Below the pieces are notes generated by a model that ran no database searches, was not told the DNA's origin, and worked only from the letters and a program-made list of their open reading frames with translations. Shown here in pieces: positions 44,088-53,108 of a stretch of 64,000 nucleotides of DNA (position 1 is the stretch's first letter; each line of letters starts with the position of its first letter). Source of the DNA: Roseomonas sp. OT10 (GTDB lineage Bacteria > Pseudomonadota > Alphaproteobacteria > Acetobacterales > Acetobacteraceae); NCBI RefSeq assembly GCF_020991085.1, contig NZ_CP087719.1:4484001-4548000 (forward strand), written 5' to 3'. A program made the position numbers and the translations under genes.

Positions 44088-44126
44088 AAAGTGTATCCAG
44101 TAAGATTTAGGAAATGGATACACTTT
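44088..44126. promoter_or_regulatory. 39-bp dyad with perfect 11-bp arms, likely GntR operator
   Basis: AAAGTGTATCC (44088-44098) and GGATACACTTT (44116-44126) are exact inverted copies separated by 17 bases. It lies in the 173-bp gap between the divergent GntR gene and the TctC/hydantoinase operon. AT-rich relative to its surroundings. The spacing fits either one looped site or two half-operators for a dimer of dimers. Confidence 0.65.
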
Positions 44127-44204
44127 GGGTAACCAACCCGGGGAAGCGGGCCGAACCCGCCCACGCCAGAGCGCATGACCCTGACTGCCGTTTTGGAGAG
44201 CCTC

Positions 44205-45191
44205 ATGCTGTCTCGCCGTCTCCTGCTCGCGGCCCCCGCCGCCCTGGCCGGTCCCGCCCTGGCCGCGCCCGCGCTGGCGCAGCCCGGCACTTGGCCCACG
44301 CGCCCGGTCCGGATCATCGTCCCCTTCCCGCCCGGCGGCTCCCAGGACGTGCTGACGCGCATCCTGGCCGAGAAGCTGGGCGAGCGGCTGCGCCAGAGCT
44401 TCGTCGTGGAGAACCGGGCCGGGGCGAACGGCCTGATCGGGCTCGACACCGTCGCGAAGAGCCGGCCCGACGGCCACACCTTCGGCGTGGGCGGCGTCGG
44501 GCAGATCGTCATCGCCCCCTACCTCTATTCCATGCCCTTCGACCTGCGGCGCGACCTTGTGCCGGTCGCCATGGTCTGGGACTACGCCAACGTCGCCGTC
44601 GCCGCGCCCGAGCATCTCCACGTCCCCGACCTGGCGGCGCTGGTCGCCTGGGCCAAGGCGCAGCCGCAAGGCGTGTTCTACGCGATCTCGAGCGTCGGCA
44701 CGCCGGGGCATCTCTGCACCGCGCTGTTCTGCGAGCGGGCGGGCATCAAGGGCACGCACATGGCGGTGCGCGGCGGCGCGGGCATCCAGCTCGCGCTGAC
44801 CCAGGGCGAGGCGGCCTTCACGCTGGACGGCGGCGTGCCCGCCTTCGCCGGGGCGATCCAGCAGAAGGCGCTGAAGGCCTTCGCGGTGACCAGCGCCGAG
44901 CGCTGGCCGGGGATGGAAGACGTGCCCACCATGGCCGAGGCGGGCTTCCCCGATTTCGTCATCACCGCCTGGACCGGCCTCATGGCGCCGACCGGCACGC
45001 CGGCCGAGGCGATCGCCATTCTCCAGGCCGCGATCGAGGAGATCGTGAAGGACGCGCCGACCCGCGCCCGGGCTTTGGCGGCGGGCGGGCGGCTGCTCAG
45101 CGCCCCGCCGGCGGCGGTGCAGGCGCGCATGGAGGCCGAGGGGCCGCTGTGGCGCGACATCATCCAGCGCACCGGCACGAAGGTGGAGTGA
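44205..45191 (+). CDS. TctC/Bug-family binding protein, hydantoinase-operon copy 1
   Basis: 328 residues from the ATG at 44205, chosen because GGAG lies 10 bases upstream. The signal MLSRRLLLAAPAALAGPALA precedes TWPTRPVRIIVPFPPGGSQD and VENRAGANGLIGLDTVAKS. It shares long blocks with the next gene (DYANVAVA, FYAISSVGT, AFTLDGGVPAFAGAI, TSAERWPG), so the pair is a tandem duplication. Presumably it binds a hydantoin, ureide or carboxylate for import; no membrane carrier is encoded nearby. Confidence 0.92.
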   Translation: MLSRRLLLAAPAALAGPALAAPALAQPGTWPTRPVRIIVPFPPGGSQDVLTRILAEKLGERLRQSFVVENRAGANGLIGLDTVAKSRPDGHTFGVGGVGQIVIAPYLYSMPFDLRRDLVPVAMVWDYANVAVAAPEHLHVPDLAALVAWAKAQPQGVFYAISSVGTPGHLCTALFCERAGIKGTHMAVRGGAGIQLALTQGEAAFTLDGGVPAFAGAIQQKALKAFAVTSAERWPGMEDVPTMAEAGFPDFVITAWTGLMAPTGTPAEAIAILQAAIEEIVKDAPTRARALAAGGRLLSAPPAAVQARMEAEGPLWRDIIQRTGTKVE

Positions 45192-45195
45192 GGCG

Positions 45196-46200
45196 ATGCG
45201 GCCCGTCCTCCCCGCCGCCGGCACCGTCCCGGCAGCGTCCCGACGCCTCCTGCTGGGCGCCGCGCTCGGCACCCTGGCGCGGCCGGCCATCGGCCAGCCG
45301 GCCTATCCCTCGCACCCTGTCCGCATCGTCGTGCCCTTCCCGCCGGGCGGGGCGCTCGACGTCCTCACCCGCATCCTGGCGGAGAAGCTGACGGCGCGGC
45401 TCGGCCAGTCGGTCGTGGTGGAGAACCGGGCTGGCGCCGCTGGCCTCGTCGGGCTCAACGCCGTCGCCAAGGCGCCGCCCGATGGCTACACGCTGGGCGT
45501 GGGTGTCGTCGGCTCCCTCCTCATCAACCGCTTCCTCTACCGCATGCCCTTCGGGCCGAACGACCTCGCGCCCATCGCCCTCACCTGGGACTACGCGAAC
45601 GTCGCCGTCGCCTCGCCGAAGCATGTCGCGGCGCCGGACCTGAAGGCGCTGGTCGAATGGGCCAGGGCGCAGCCGGGCGGCATCTTCTATGCCATCTCCA
45701 GCGTGGGCACGACCGGCCACCTCTCCACCGCGCTCTTCTGCCAGCGCGCCGGCATCACCGCCCAGCACGTCGCGGTGGGCGGCGGCGCGGGCATCCAGCT
45801 CGCGCTCACCCAGGGCCAGGCCGCCTTCACCCTTGATGGCGGCGTGCCGGCCTTCGCCGGGGCGATCCGGGGGGGCGAGCTCCGCGCCTATGCGGTGACC
45901 AGCGCCGAGCGCTGGCCGGGGCTGGACGAGGTGCCGACCATGGCGGAGGCGGGCTTCCCCGATTTCGTCATCACCTCCTGGACGGGCTTCGTCGCCCCCG
46001 CCGGCACGCCGCGCCCGATCATCGACCGGCTGGCCGCCGCGCTGAACGAGGTGACGGAGGACGAGGATGCGCGCCGCCGCGCCTTCGCCATCGGCGGGCG
46101 GCTGATCCGGTCGACACCCGAGGAGATGCAGGCGCGCATGGAGCGCGAGGCGCCGATCTGGGAGGGCGTGGTCCGCAGCGCGGGGGTGAAGGTCGAGTAG
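45196..46200 (+). CDS. TctC/Bug-family binding protein, hydantoinase-operon copy 2
   Basis: 334 residues, starting 4 bp after its paralogue's stop. The N-terminal leader is longer (MRPVLPAAGTVPAASRRLLL then GAALGTLARPAIG). Bug blocks VRIVVPFPPGGALDVLTRIL and VENRAGAAGLVGLNAVAKA are conserved. Many segments equal those of copy 1, but the ligand loop near LINRFLYRMPFGPNDLAP is changed. Part of the hydantoinase operon. Confidence 0.91.
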   Translation: MRPVLPAAGTVPAASRRLLLGAALGTLARPAIGQPAYPSHPVRIVVPFPPGGALDVLTRILAEKLTARLGQSVVVENRAGAAGLVGLNAVAKAPPDGYTLGVGVVGSLLINRFLYRMPFGPNDLAPIALTWDYANVAVASPKHVAAPDLKALVEWARAQPGGIFYAISSVGTTGHLSTALFCQRAGITAQHVAVGGGAGIQLALTQGQAAFTLDGGVPAFAGAIRGGELRAYAVTSAERWPGLDEVPTMAEAGFPDFVITSWTGFVAPAGTPRPIIDRLAAALNEVTEDEDARRRAFAIGGRLIRSTPEEMQARMEREAPIWEGVVRSAGVKVE

Positions 46201-46247
46201 CCCGCCGGGCCGGCGCTGCCGGCCCACCGCCCCCTCAGGAAGGCCGA

Positions 46248-47723
46248 ATGATGACCCCCGAGACCTATGACCTCGTGATCCGCGGCGGCACCGTCGTGAC
46301 CGCCGACGCCGTCTCGCGCTGCGACCTCGCCATCCTCGATGGCCGGGTCGCGGCGCTCGGGCTGGGGCTGCCGCCGGGGCGGGAGGAGATCGACGCTACG
46401 GACCGGCTCCTGCTGCCCGGCGGCGTCGATACCCATGCCCATGTGGAGCAGCCCTCGGACCCGCCGCTGGTCAATGCCGACAGCTTCGAGAGCGCCTCGG
46501 CCTCGGCGCTGGTCGGCGGCACCACCAGCCTCGTCTGCTTCGCGCGCCAGCCCCGGGGCGGCTCGCTGCGCCGGGCCGTGGACGACTACGCGCCGCGCGT
46601 GGCGCGGAGCCGCATCGACGTGGCGCTGCACCTGATGATCACCGACCCGCGGCCGGAGGTGATGGAGGAGGAGCTGCCGGCGCTGGTCGCCGAGGGGCAC
46701 CGCTCGGTCAAGATCTTCCTCACCTACGACGGCCCGCGCGTCTCGGACGGGCAGGCGCTGCGCGTGCTGGCGGCGGCACGGCGGCTCGGGGCGCTGGTCT
46801 GCGTCCATGCCGAGCATCACGAGCTGATCGAGTTCCACAAGCAGGCCCTGCTCGAGGCGGGCCTGACCGCGCCGAAATACCATGCCTGGGCCAAGCCGAT
46901 CCTGGTGGAGCGGGAGTGCATCCACCGGGTCGCGAGCATGGCCGAGGCGCTCGACGTGCCGGTGCAGATCTTCCACGTCTCCGGCGCGGAAAGCGCCGAG
47001 GAGGTGGAGCGCTTCCAGCGGCGCGGGCTGAAGCTCTGGGCCGAGACCTGCCCGCAATACCTCGTGCTGACGGCGGAGGATCTCGACCGCCCCGGCATGG
47101 AGGGCGCGAAGTTCCTGTGCAGCCCCGCGCCCCGGAGCCGGGCGGACCAGGAGGCGCTCTGGGCGGCGATCCGCCGGGGCGTCATCGCCAACGTCTCCTC
47201 CGACCACGCCCCGAACCGCTTCGAGGGGCCGGACGGCAAGCTGGCGCATGGGCGCGACGCGCCCTTCACCAGGATCGCCAACGGCGTGCCCGGCCTCGCG
47301 GCGCGGCTGCCGATCCTCTTCAGCGAGGGGGTCTCCCAGGGACGCATCGGGCTGCGGGAGTTCGCCGCCCTCTCCGCCGCCAACCCGGCGCGGCTCTTCG
47401 GCCTCGCACGCAAGGGCAGCCTGGCCGTGGGCGCCGATGCCGACATCGCCATCTGGAATCCCGACCGGCGCGTCACCCTCACCAACGCGCTCATGCAGCA
47501 CGGCTGCGACTACACGCCCTACGAGGGCATGGAGGTGCGCGGCTGGCCGGAGACGACCCTGCTGCGCGGCCGCCTGGCCTGCGTCGACGGGACCGTGCTC
47601 GCGCCCCCCGGCGCCGGCGCCCTGCTGCGGCGGGACGCCTATCCCTTCATCGCCCCGCGCGGCGTCTTCCCCGGGCCCTTCGACCCGGTCGCGGCGCGGC
47701 CCGTCCCAGGAGCAGACGCATGA
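46248..47723 (+). CDS. D-hydantoinase/dihydropyrimidinase-family cyclic amidohydrolase
   Basis: 491 residues. Binuclear-metal ligands are all visible: His63 and His65 (GGVDTHAHVEQP), the carboxylated Lys155 (HRSVKIFLTYDG), His187 (CVHAEHHE), His243 (FHVSGAES) and Asp319 (VSSDHAPN). It opens hydantoin, dihydropyrimidine or related cyclic diamide rings to N-carbamoyl acids. The D-carbamoylase encoded three genes downstream fits as the next step. The stop overlaps the RidA-like start as ATGA. Confidence 0.9.
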   Translation: MMTPETYDLVIRGGTVVTADAVSRCDLAILDGRVAALGLGLPPGREEIDATDRLLLPGGVDTHAHVEQPSDPPLVNADSFESASASALVGGTTSLVCFARQPRGGSLRRAVDDYAPRVARSRIDVALHLMITDPRPEVMEEELPALVAEGHRSVKIFLTYDGPRVSDGQALRVLAAARRLGALVCVHAEHHELIEFHKQALLEAGLTAPKYHAWAKPILVERECIHRVASMAEALDVPVQIFHVSGAESAEEVERFQRRGLKLWAETCPQYLVLTAEDLDRPGMEGAKFLCSPAPRSRADQEALWAAIRRGVIANVSSDHAPNRFEGPDGKLAHGRDAPFTRIANGVPGLAARLPILFSEGVSQGRIGLREFAALSAANPARLFGLARKGSLAVGADADIAIWNPDRRVTLTNALMQHGCDYTPYEGMEVRGWPETTLLRGRLACVDGTVLAPPGAGALLRRDAYPFIAPRGVFPGPFDPVAARPVPGADA

Positions 47724-48073
47724 GCGGCATCGAGAGGCTGCAGAAGAAGGGCTTCCTGTCCATCGCCGTCCGCCATGGCGGCGGCGTCTACGTCTCCGGC
47801 CTGACGGCGGACGACCTCGGCGCCGGTATCGAGGGCCAGACGCGCGAGACCCTGGCCAAGATCGACGCGGCGCTGGAGGCGGCGGGCAGCGACCGCTCCC
47901 GCCTGCTGAGCGCCCAGGTCTGGCTGAAGGACATCGCCGACCGGAACGCGATGAACGCGGTCTGGTCCGCCTGGCTGCCGGCGGGGGAGCCGCCCGCGCG
48001 GGCCTGCGTGCAGGCGGAGATGGCGCGGCCGGAATGCCTGGTCGAGATCATGGTCACGGCCGCGGCCGGTTGA
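47720..48073 (+). CDS. RidA-family (YjgF/UK114) protein
   Basis: 117 residues. Family elements are FLSIAVRHGGGVYVSGLTADD, LEAAGSDRSRLLSAQVWLKD and PPARACVQAEMARPECLVEIMVTAA, with the conserved Arg and C-terminal Glu. It likely removes imine or enamine intermediates formed when the D-amino acid made by this operon is oxidised. Overlaps the hydantoinase stop and is followed 11 bp later by a binding-protein gene. Confidence 0.88.
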   Translation: MSGIERLQKKGFLSIAVRHGGGVYVSGLTADDLGAGIEGQTRETLAKIDAALEAAGSDRSRLLSAQVWLKDIADRNAMNAVWSAWLPAGEPPARACVQAEMARPECLVEIMVTAAAG

Positions 48074-48084
48074 GGGGGAGCGGG

Positions 48085-49662
48085 ATGCAACGCCGGATTT
48101 TCTTCACGGCAGCCGCCGCCACGGCGATGCTGGCACGGCCCGCGCTGGCCGCCGCGCCCAATGCCCTGCGCTTCGTGCCGCAGGCGAGCCTGGGCAACAT
48201 GGACCCCATCTGGGGCACGCAGATGGTGGTGCGCAACGCCGCCATGCTGGTCTGGGACACGCTCTACGGCATGGATGCCGACCTGGTGCCGCGCCGCCAG
48301 ATGGTGGAGTCGGAGGAGGTGTCGCCGGACGGGCTGACCTGGCGCTTCCGCCTGCGCGAGGGCCTGCGCTTCCACGACGGCGAGCCGGTGCTGGCACGCG
48401 ACGCGGTCGCGAGCCTGGAGCGCTGGTCCGCGCGGGATTCCATGGGCCAGATGATCCGCGCGCGGCAGCAGGAGCTGGTCGCGGTGGATGACCGCGAGTT
48501 CCGCTGGACGCTGCGCCAGCCCTTCCCGCGCATGTTGCAGGCCCTGGCCAAGATCGGCGCCCCCTGCACCTTCGTGATGCCGGAGCGGATCGCGCGCACG
48601 GACCCCTTCCGGCAGATCGGTGAGATCGTCGGCTCCGGGCCGCTGCGCTTCGAGGCCGATGCCTGGGTGCCCGGCGTGTCCGCCGCCTTCAGCCGCTTCG
48701 CCCAGTACCGGCCGCGCGAGGAGGCGTCGTCCTGGCTCGCCGGCGGCAAGCGTGTGGCGCTCGACCGGGTGGAATGGGTCGTCATGCCCGATCCCGCCAC
48801 GGCGGCGGCGACCCTGCAGAACGGCGAGGTGGACTGGTGGGAAGCGCCGCTGCCCGACCTCGTGCCGCATCTGCGGCGCCGGCGCGACGTTCGCGTGGAC
48901 ATCGCCGACCCGCTCGGCAATGTCGGCGTGCTGCGCATGAACTGCCTGCATCCGCCCTTCGACGACGTGCGCATCCGCCGCGCCGTCATGGCAGCGATCG
49001 ACCAGGCCGACTACATGCAGGCGGTGGCCGGCAGCGACACGGCCATGTGGCGGCGCATGCCCTCCTACTTCACCCCCGGCACGCCGCTCTACACCGAGGC
49101 CGGCGGCGAGATCCTGCGGGACGGGCCGCGGCTGGAGGCGGCGCGGCGGATGCTGGCCGAGGCGGGCTATGACGGCCGCCCGGTCGTCATGCTCGTCGCC
49201 CAGGACAACGCCATCACCAAGGCCCATGGCGACGTGACGGCGGACCTGCTGCGGCGCCTCGGCATGAACGTCCGGGACGTCGCCACCGACTGGGGCACGG
49301 TCGCCACGCGCCGCGCCAGCCGCGAGCCGGTGGAGAAGGGCGGCTGGAGCATCTTCTTCACCTGGTTCAGCGGCGTCGATTGCGCCACCCCCGCCGGCTA
49401 CAACGGCCTGCGCGGCCATGGCGCCGAGGCCTGGTTCGGCTGGCCCTCCGTGCCGGCGATCGAGGCGGCGCGCGACGCCTGGTTCATGGCGGGCGACGCG
49501 GCCGCGGAGAAGGCCGCCATCGACCGCCTCAGCCGCGCGGCCATGGACGGCGTCCCCTACATCCCCACGGGCTTCTTCCTCGCGCACCAGGCCTGGAGGA
49601 GCGGCGTCAGCGGCATCGAGAAGGCGCCGCTGCCGCTGTTCTGGAATGTCTCCAAGGCCTGA
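48085..49662 (+). CDS. ABC transporter substrate-binding protein, family 5, orphan
   Basis: 525 residues from the ATG at 48085. The signal MQRRIFFTAAAATAMLARPALA precedes ALRFVPQASLGNMDPIWGTQ. LTWRFRLREGLRFHDGEPVLARD and PPFDDVRIRRAVMAAIDQADYM are typical of DppA/OppA-type receptors. No permease or ATPase is present in the operon, as for the receptor at 28473. It may feed the complete Dpp system of this locus or an unlinked one. The hydantoin context suggests a ureide or peptide-like ligand. Confidence 0.88.
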   Translation: MQRRIFFTAAAATAMLARPALAAAPNALRFVPQASLGNMDPIWGTQMVVRNAAMLVWDTLYGMDADLVPRRQMVESEEVSPDGLTWRFRLREGLRFHDGEPVLARDAVASLERWSARDSMGQMIRARQQELVAVDDREFRWTLRQPFPRMLQALAKIGAPCTFVMPERIARTDPFRQIGEIVGSGPLRFEADAWVPGVSAAFSRFAQYRPREEASSWLAGGKRVALDRVEWVVMPDPATAAATLQNGEVDWWEAPLPDLVPHLRRRRDVRVDIADPLGNVGVLRMNCLHPPFDDVRIRRAVMAAIDQADYMQAVAGSDTAMWRRMPSYFTPGTPLYTEAGGEILRDGPRLEAARRMLAEAGYDGRPVVMLVAQDNAITKAHGDVTADLLRRLGMNVRDVATDWGTVATRRASREPVEKGGWSIFFTWFSGVDCATPAGYNGLRGHGAEAWFGWPSVPAIEAARDAWFMAGDAAAEKAAIDRLSRAAMDGVPYIPTGFFLAHQAWRSGVSGIEKAPLPLFWNVSKA

Positions 49663-49689
49663 CCACACCACCGCATCGGGAACATCGTC

Positions 49690-50628
49690 ATGGAACGCAT
49701 CGTCAGGGTCGCCGCCGCGCAGATGGGCCCCATCGCCAGGGAGGAGAGCCGCGCCGAGGTCGTGCAGCGCCTCGTCGCGCTGCTGCGCAAGGCCAAGAGC
49801 TTCGGCGCCGAGCTGGTCGTCTATCCCGAGCTGGCGCTGACCACCTTCTTCCCGCGCTGGGCGATGGAGAATCCCGAGGCCGCGGACGGCTACTTCGAGA
49901 CCGCCATGCCCAACCCGGCGGTGCAGCCGCTGTTCGACGAGGCGAAGGCGCTGGGGATCGGCTTCTACCTCGGCTATGCCGAGCTGGCCGAGGAGGAGGG
50001 ACGCCGGCGCCGCTTCAACAGTGCGCTGCTGGTGGAGCGCGACGGCCGCATCATCGGCAACTACAGGAAGGTGCATATCCCCGGCTACAAGGAACAGGAC
50101 GCCGCCGGGCTGCGCACGAACTTCGAGAAGCGTTTCTTCGAGAACGGCGATCTCGGCTTTCCCGTCTTCGAGGGTTTCGGCGGGACGATGGGGATGCTGC
50201 TCTGCAACGACCGGCGCTGGCCGGAATCCTACCGCGTCATGGCCCTGCAGGGGGTGGAGCTCGTGATGGTGGGCTACAACACCGGCGCGGTGCGGCGGAA
50301 CCAGGTCGGCAACCACGCCGCCGCCCTGCAGCCCGCGCACCAGCCCAGCATGCACAACCACCTGGTGATGCGGGCGGGCGCCTATCAGAACTGCTGCTGG
50401 GTGGTGGGCGTCGCGAAGGCGGGCTACGAGGAGGGCGAGGACCTGCTGGGCCAGACCTGCATCATCGCGCCGAGCGGCGACATCGTCGCCATGGCTGTGG
50501 GCGTGGGCGACGAGGTGGTGGTGGCCGATTGCGACCTGGAGGCGGGGCGCCCCTACCGGGAGACGATCTTCAACTTCGAGGCCAACCGGCGCATCGAGCA
50601 TTACGGCCTGATCACCCAGCGCCGGTAG
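49690..50628 (+). CDS. N-carbamoyl-D-amino acid amidohydrolase (nitrilase superfamily)
   Basis: 312 residues. The catalytic triad is at Glu47 (VVYPELALT), Lys127 (GNYRKVHIPG) and Cys172 (MLLCNDRRWPES). The positions and the CNDRRWPE block are diagnostic for D-carbamoylase rather than beta-ureidopropionase or nitrilase. The end ANRRIEHYGLITQR is also typical. It releases CO2 and NH3 from N-carbamoyl-D-amino acids made by the hydantoinase. Last gene of the operon. Confidence 0.93.
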   Translation: MERIVRVAAAQMGPIAREESRAEVVQRLVALLRKAKSFGAELVVYPELALTTFFPRWAMENPEAADGYFETAMPNPAVQPLFDEAKALGIGFYLGYAELAEEEGRRRRFNSALLVERDGRIIGNYRKVHIPGYKEQDAAGLRTNFEKRFFENGDLGFPVFEGFGGTMGMLLCNDRRWPESYRVMALQGVELVMVGYNTGAVRRNQVGNHAAALQPAHQPSMHNHLVMRAGAYQNCCWVVGVAKAGYEEGEDLLGQTCIIAPSGDIVAMAVGVGDEVVVADCDLEAGRPYRETIFNFEANRRIEHYGLITQRR

Positions 50629-51293
50629 CTCGGCCTTGCGGCACGGGGCCGCCCACACAAGTCTCGGAGCCGGTGGCTGCTACCGCCAGATCCAGGTCGT
50701 CTTGCGTCCCGGGATTGATCCCGTGGCGCCGGGCGAGCCTCCTCATACGCGCGGCGCGATGCGCTGACGTCTGCCGGACTGGCACTCGTGGCCCGGGGGC
50801 AAGGCTCCGCCTCGCCCCCGTACCCCCACTCCGCCAGGACCCTGCGGGCCCTGGACCCGATCAGCGCTGCCGCGCGGTGGTGGTGACGGGGTCGCGGCGC
50901 CGAGGAGCCATGCTCCTCGGCGGGTACGGGGTCCGCGCTCGCGGACGCCTATGGCACTTTATTCGGAGTCCCACCGGTCCGCGTTCCGTCAGGATTCATC
51001 CTGCAGACTGACGGCAGCCACGGAGTGCCAAACTCCCAGCGGGGACCGGGGCCTGCTTGTGGCCCCGGCAGGGGAGGGTCCGGGAGAGGACGGCGTCCCC
51101 TCCCGGTCCACCGCCGGAACTCCACAGCACGACGGGTCAGGACAGTCCGCCGTCCGTATCAGGCCCTCTTGACCATGCTGTATCGCCCGACGGATCGCCC
51201 CTGTCTGCGGGCGTTCCGGTGAAGAAGCTGGCGCATGGCGCGCCCTGCCACGCCCGCGGGAAGACTGCGCCGCCGGACTCTGAGATCAAGGAT
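50629..51293. other. 665-bp non-coding region holding repeat copy E
   Basis: Between convergent genes ending at 50628 and 51294. The central 50791-51130 is repeat copy E. The flanks (50629-50790 and 51131-51293) show no gene-like frame, promoter or RNA gene that I recognise. Confidence 0.5.
50791..51130 (-). repeat. Interspersed hairpin repeat, copy E
   Basis: Inverted relative to copy D. It reads H5 (GGGGGCAAGGC/GCCTCGCCCCC), H4 (CCAGGACCC/GGGCCCTGG), H3 (GAGGAGC/GCTCCTC), then the H2 region GGCCCCGG, then H1 51082-51104 (GGGAGAGGAC/GTCCCCTCCC, one mismatch, loop GGC). The stretch beyond H1 (GGTCCACCGCCGGAAC) is the inverse of the same stretch in copy D. Confidence 0.85.
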
Positions 51294-52265
51294 CTAGACC
51301 AGGGCGGCGAAGCGGCGCGCGATGGCGGCCGGTGAAAGGCCATACATCTCGAAAAGATAGGGGGCGCTTGCGCCCTCGGCGAAGACGTCGGCGACGCCGA
51401 GGCGGGCGAATCGCGCCGCATGGCCGGACTCCGCGATCACCTCCGCCACGGCGGAGCCGAGGCCGCCGATCACCGAGTGGTTCTCCGCCACCAGCAGCGG
51501 CCGCCCCTCGGCCGCCAGCGCCCCGACCAGGGCCGCGTCCAGCGGCTTGATCGTGGGCAGGTTCACCAGACCCGCCTGGATGCCCTGGGCCGACAGGATG
51601 TCCAGGGCCTCCAGCGCCAGGGCGACCATGACGCCGCTGGCCAGGATCCAGCCGTCGCGGCCCCGGCGGACCACCTGCCCCTTGCCAATGGGCGGCATGC
51701 TCTCCGCCTCGAACAGGAGCGGCAGGTCGCCGCGCTTGATGCGCATGTAAGCCGGCCCCTCATGCGCCGCCATCGCCGCCAGCATGGGCGCGACATGGGA
51801 GGCGCAGGCAGGTTCCATCACCACCATGCCGGGCAGGGCCCGCATCAGCGCGATGTCGTCCGTCGCCTGGTGCGTCGGGCCGCCGGGCGAGGTGAGACCG
51901 GGCATGAAACCCACCAGCTTCACGTTCGCACGGGGATAGGCGATCTGCAGCGTCACCTGGTCGAAGGCACGGCGCGAGGCGAAGACGCCGAAGGTGTTCA
52001 CGAAGGGGATGTCGCCGCTTCGCGCCATGCCGGAAGCCACGCACATCAGGTTAGCCTCCGCGACGCCGAGGTTGAAGAACCGCTCGTGCAGGCGGTCGCG
52101 GAACAGGTCGGTCTCGGTGGGGCCGGTCAGGTCGGCCCCGAGACAGACGATCCGGGGATCAGACAGCGCCAGGTCCAGCAGCGCGCGGCCATAGGCCTTG
52201 CTGGCGGTGGGCGTCCCGTCGCGCCAGACGGCGGCGGACTGGGCGATGGTGATGGGTGCGCGCAC
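51294..52265 (-). CDS. Transketolase-type protein, C-terminal subunit
   Basis: 323 residues equal to the pyrimidine-binding and C-terminal domains of transketolase/DXS. GADLTGPTETDLFRDRLHERF and FNLGVAEANLMCVASGMARSG contain the Glu that activates TPP. GLTSPGGPTHQATDDIALMRALPGM is also characteristic. It forms a heteromer with the N-terminal subunit encoded 3 bp upstream in the transcript. It transfers a two-carbon ketol unit between sugars or sugar-like acids. Last gene of the operon from 55.2 kb. Confidence 0.9.
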   Translation of the reverse strand: MRAPITIAQSAAVWRDGTPTASKAYGRALLDLALSDPRIVCLGADLTGPTETDLFRDRLHERFFNLGVAEANLMCVASGMARSGDIPFVNTFGVFASRRAFDQVTLQIAYPRANVKLVGFMPGLTSPGGPTHQATDDIALMRALPGMVVMEPACASHVAPMLAAMAAHEGPAYMRIKRGDLPLLFEAESMPPIGKGQVVRRGRDGWILASGVMVALALEALDILSAQGIQAGLVNLPTIKPLDAALVGALAAEGRPLLVAENHSVIGGLGSAVAEVIAESGHAARFARLGVADVFAEGASAPYLFEMYGLSPAAIARRFAALV

Positions 52266-52268
52266 GGC

Positions 52269-53108
52269 TCAGCCCTCCAGCTCGGTCAGGGCCTGGGCCG
52301 CCACCTCGGGGGGCAGCTTGGCGAAATGGCTCTTGCGGCCTTCCAGGGCGGAAACGCCCCGTCCCGGCCGCGTTTCGGCGATCAGCACGGTCGGGCCTGC
52401 CGCGTGGTCCCGTGCGGCGGCGAAGGCGGCCAGCAGCGCCGGGATGTCGTGGCCGTCCACCGGGATGGCGTTCCAGCCGAAGGCGCGCCACTTCGCGGCG
52501 ATGTCGCCCATGTTCAGGACGCTGGTGGTGGCGCCGTCCACCTGCATGTCGTTCACGTCGACGATCGCGCACAGGCCACGCAGCCCGAAGGCGGCAGCGG
52601 ACATCGCCGCCTCCCAGGTGGAGCCCTCCTGCAGCTCGCCGTCGCCGATCAGCACGTAGACCCGGCTGGCGCTGCCGCGGCGGCGCAGCGAGAGGGCCAT
52701 GCCCACCCCGACGGAAAGCCCCATGCCGAGGGAGCCGCAGGTCGCCTCCACCCCGGCCAGGCGCTCGGAGGCGATGATCTCCATCGGGCTGCCGTCCACG
52801 CCGTACTGCGCCAGCTCCTGCACGGGCATCACCCCGCGCTCGGCCAGGGCCGCGAACAGGCCGACGCCGTAATGGGCGGGCGAGAGCACGAACCGGTCGC
52901 GGCCTTCCCAGCCCGGGTCCTCGGGGTCGAAGGCCATCTCGTGGAAATAGAGGGCGGCGAGGATGTCGGCGGCCCCCAGCCCCTGGCCCGCATAGCCTTC
53001 CCCGATGGGGGCCACCATGCGCACGACGTGGCGGCGCAATCGCCGCGCCTTGTCCGCGAGGGCCGTGGCGTCGAGCCCGAGGCGGTGGGTCGTGGGATGG
53101 GCTGTCAT
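52269..53108 (-). CDS. Transketolase-type protein, N-terminal (TPP) subunit
   Basis: 279 residues from the ATG at 53108. The TPP motif VLIGDGELQEGSTWEAAMSAA then AIVDVNDMQVDG is complete (GDG and N). GQGLGAADILAALYFHEMAF and RFVLSPAHYGVGLFAAL are transketolase-like. With the C-terminal subunit it makes a split transketolase, an arrangement common in catabolic clusters of bacteria. Its start overlaps the dehydrogenase stop by ATGA. Confidence 0.9.
   Translation of the reverse strand: MTAHPTTHRLGLDATALADKARRLRRHVVRMVAPIGEGYAGQGLGAADILAALYFHEMAFDPEDPGWEGRDRFVLSPAHYGVGLFAALAERGVMPVQELAQYGVDGSPMEIIASERLAGVEATCGSLGMGLSVGVGMALSLRRRGSASRVYVLIGDGELQEGSTWEAAMSAAAFGLRGLCAIVDVNDMQVDGATTSVLNMGDIAAKWRAFGWNAIPVDGHDIPALLAAFAAARDHAAGPTVLIAETRPGRGVSALEGRKSHFAKLPPEVAAQALTELEG

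Noticed and set aside
47788-50658. Long minus-strand open frame opposite the RidA, family-5 receptor and carbamoylase genes
   Set aside because: Low-complexity composition (His/Arg/Ala/Gly) and complete overlap with genes that have intact catalytic motifs.
51294-53108. Sulfoquinovose transketolase pathway, suggested by the split transketolase
   Set aside because: No sulfoquinovosidase, isomerase or sulfolactaldehyde enzyme is recognisable in the neighbourhood.
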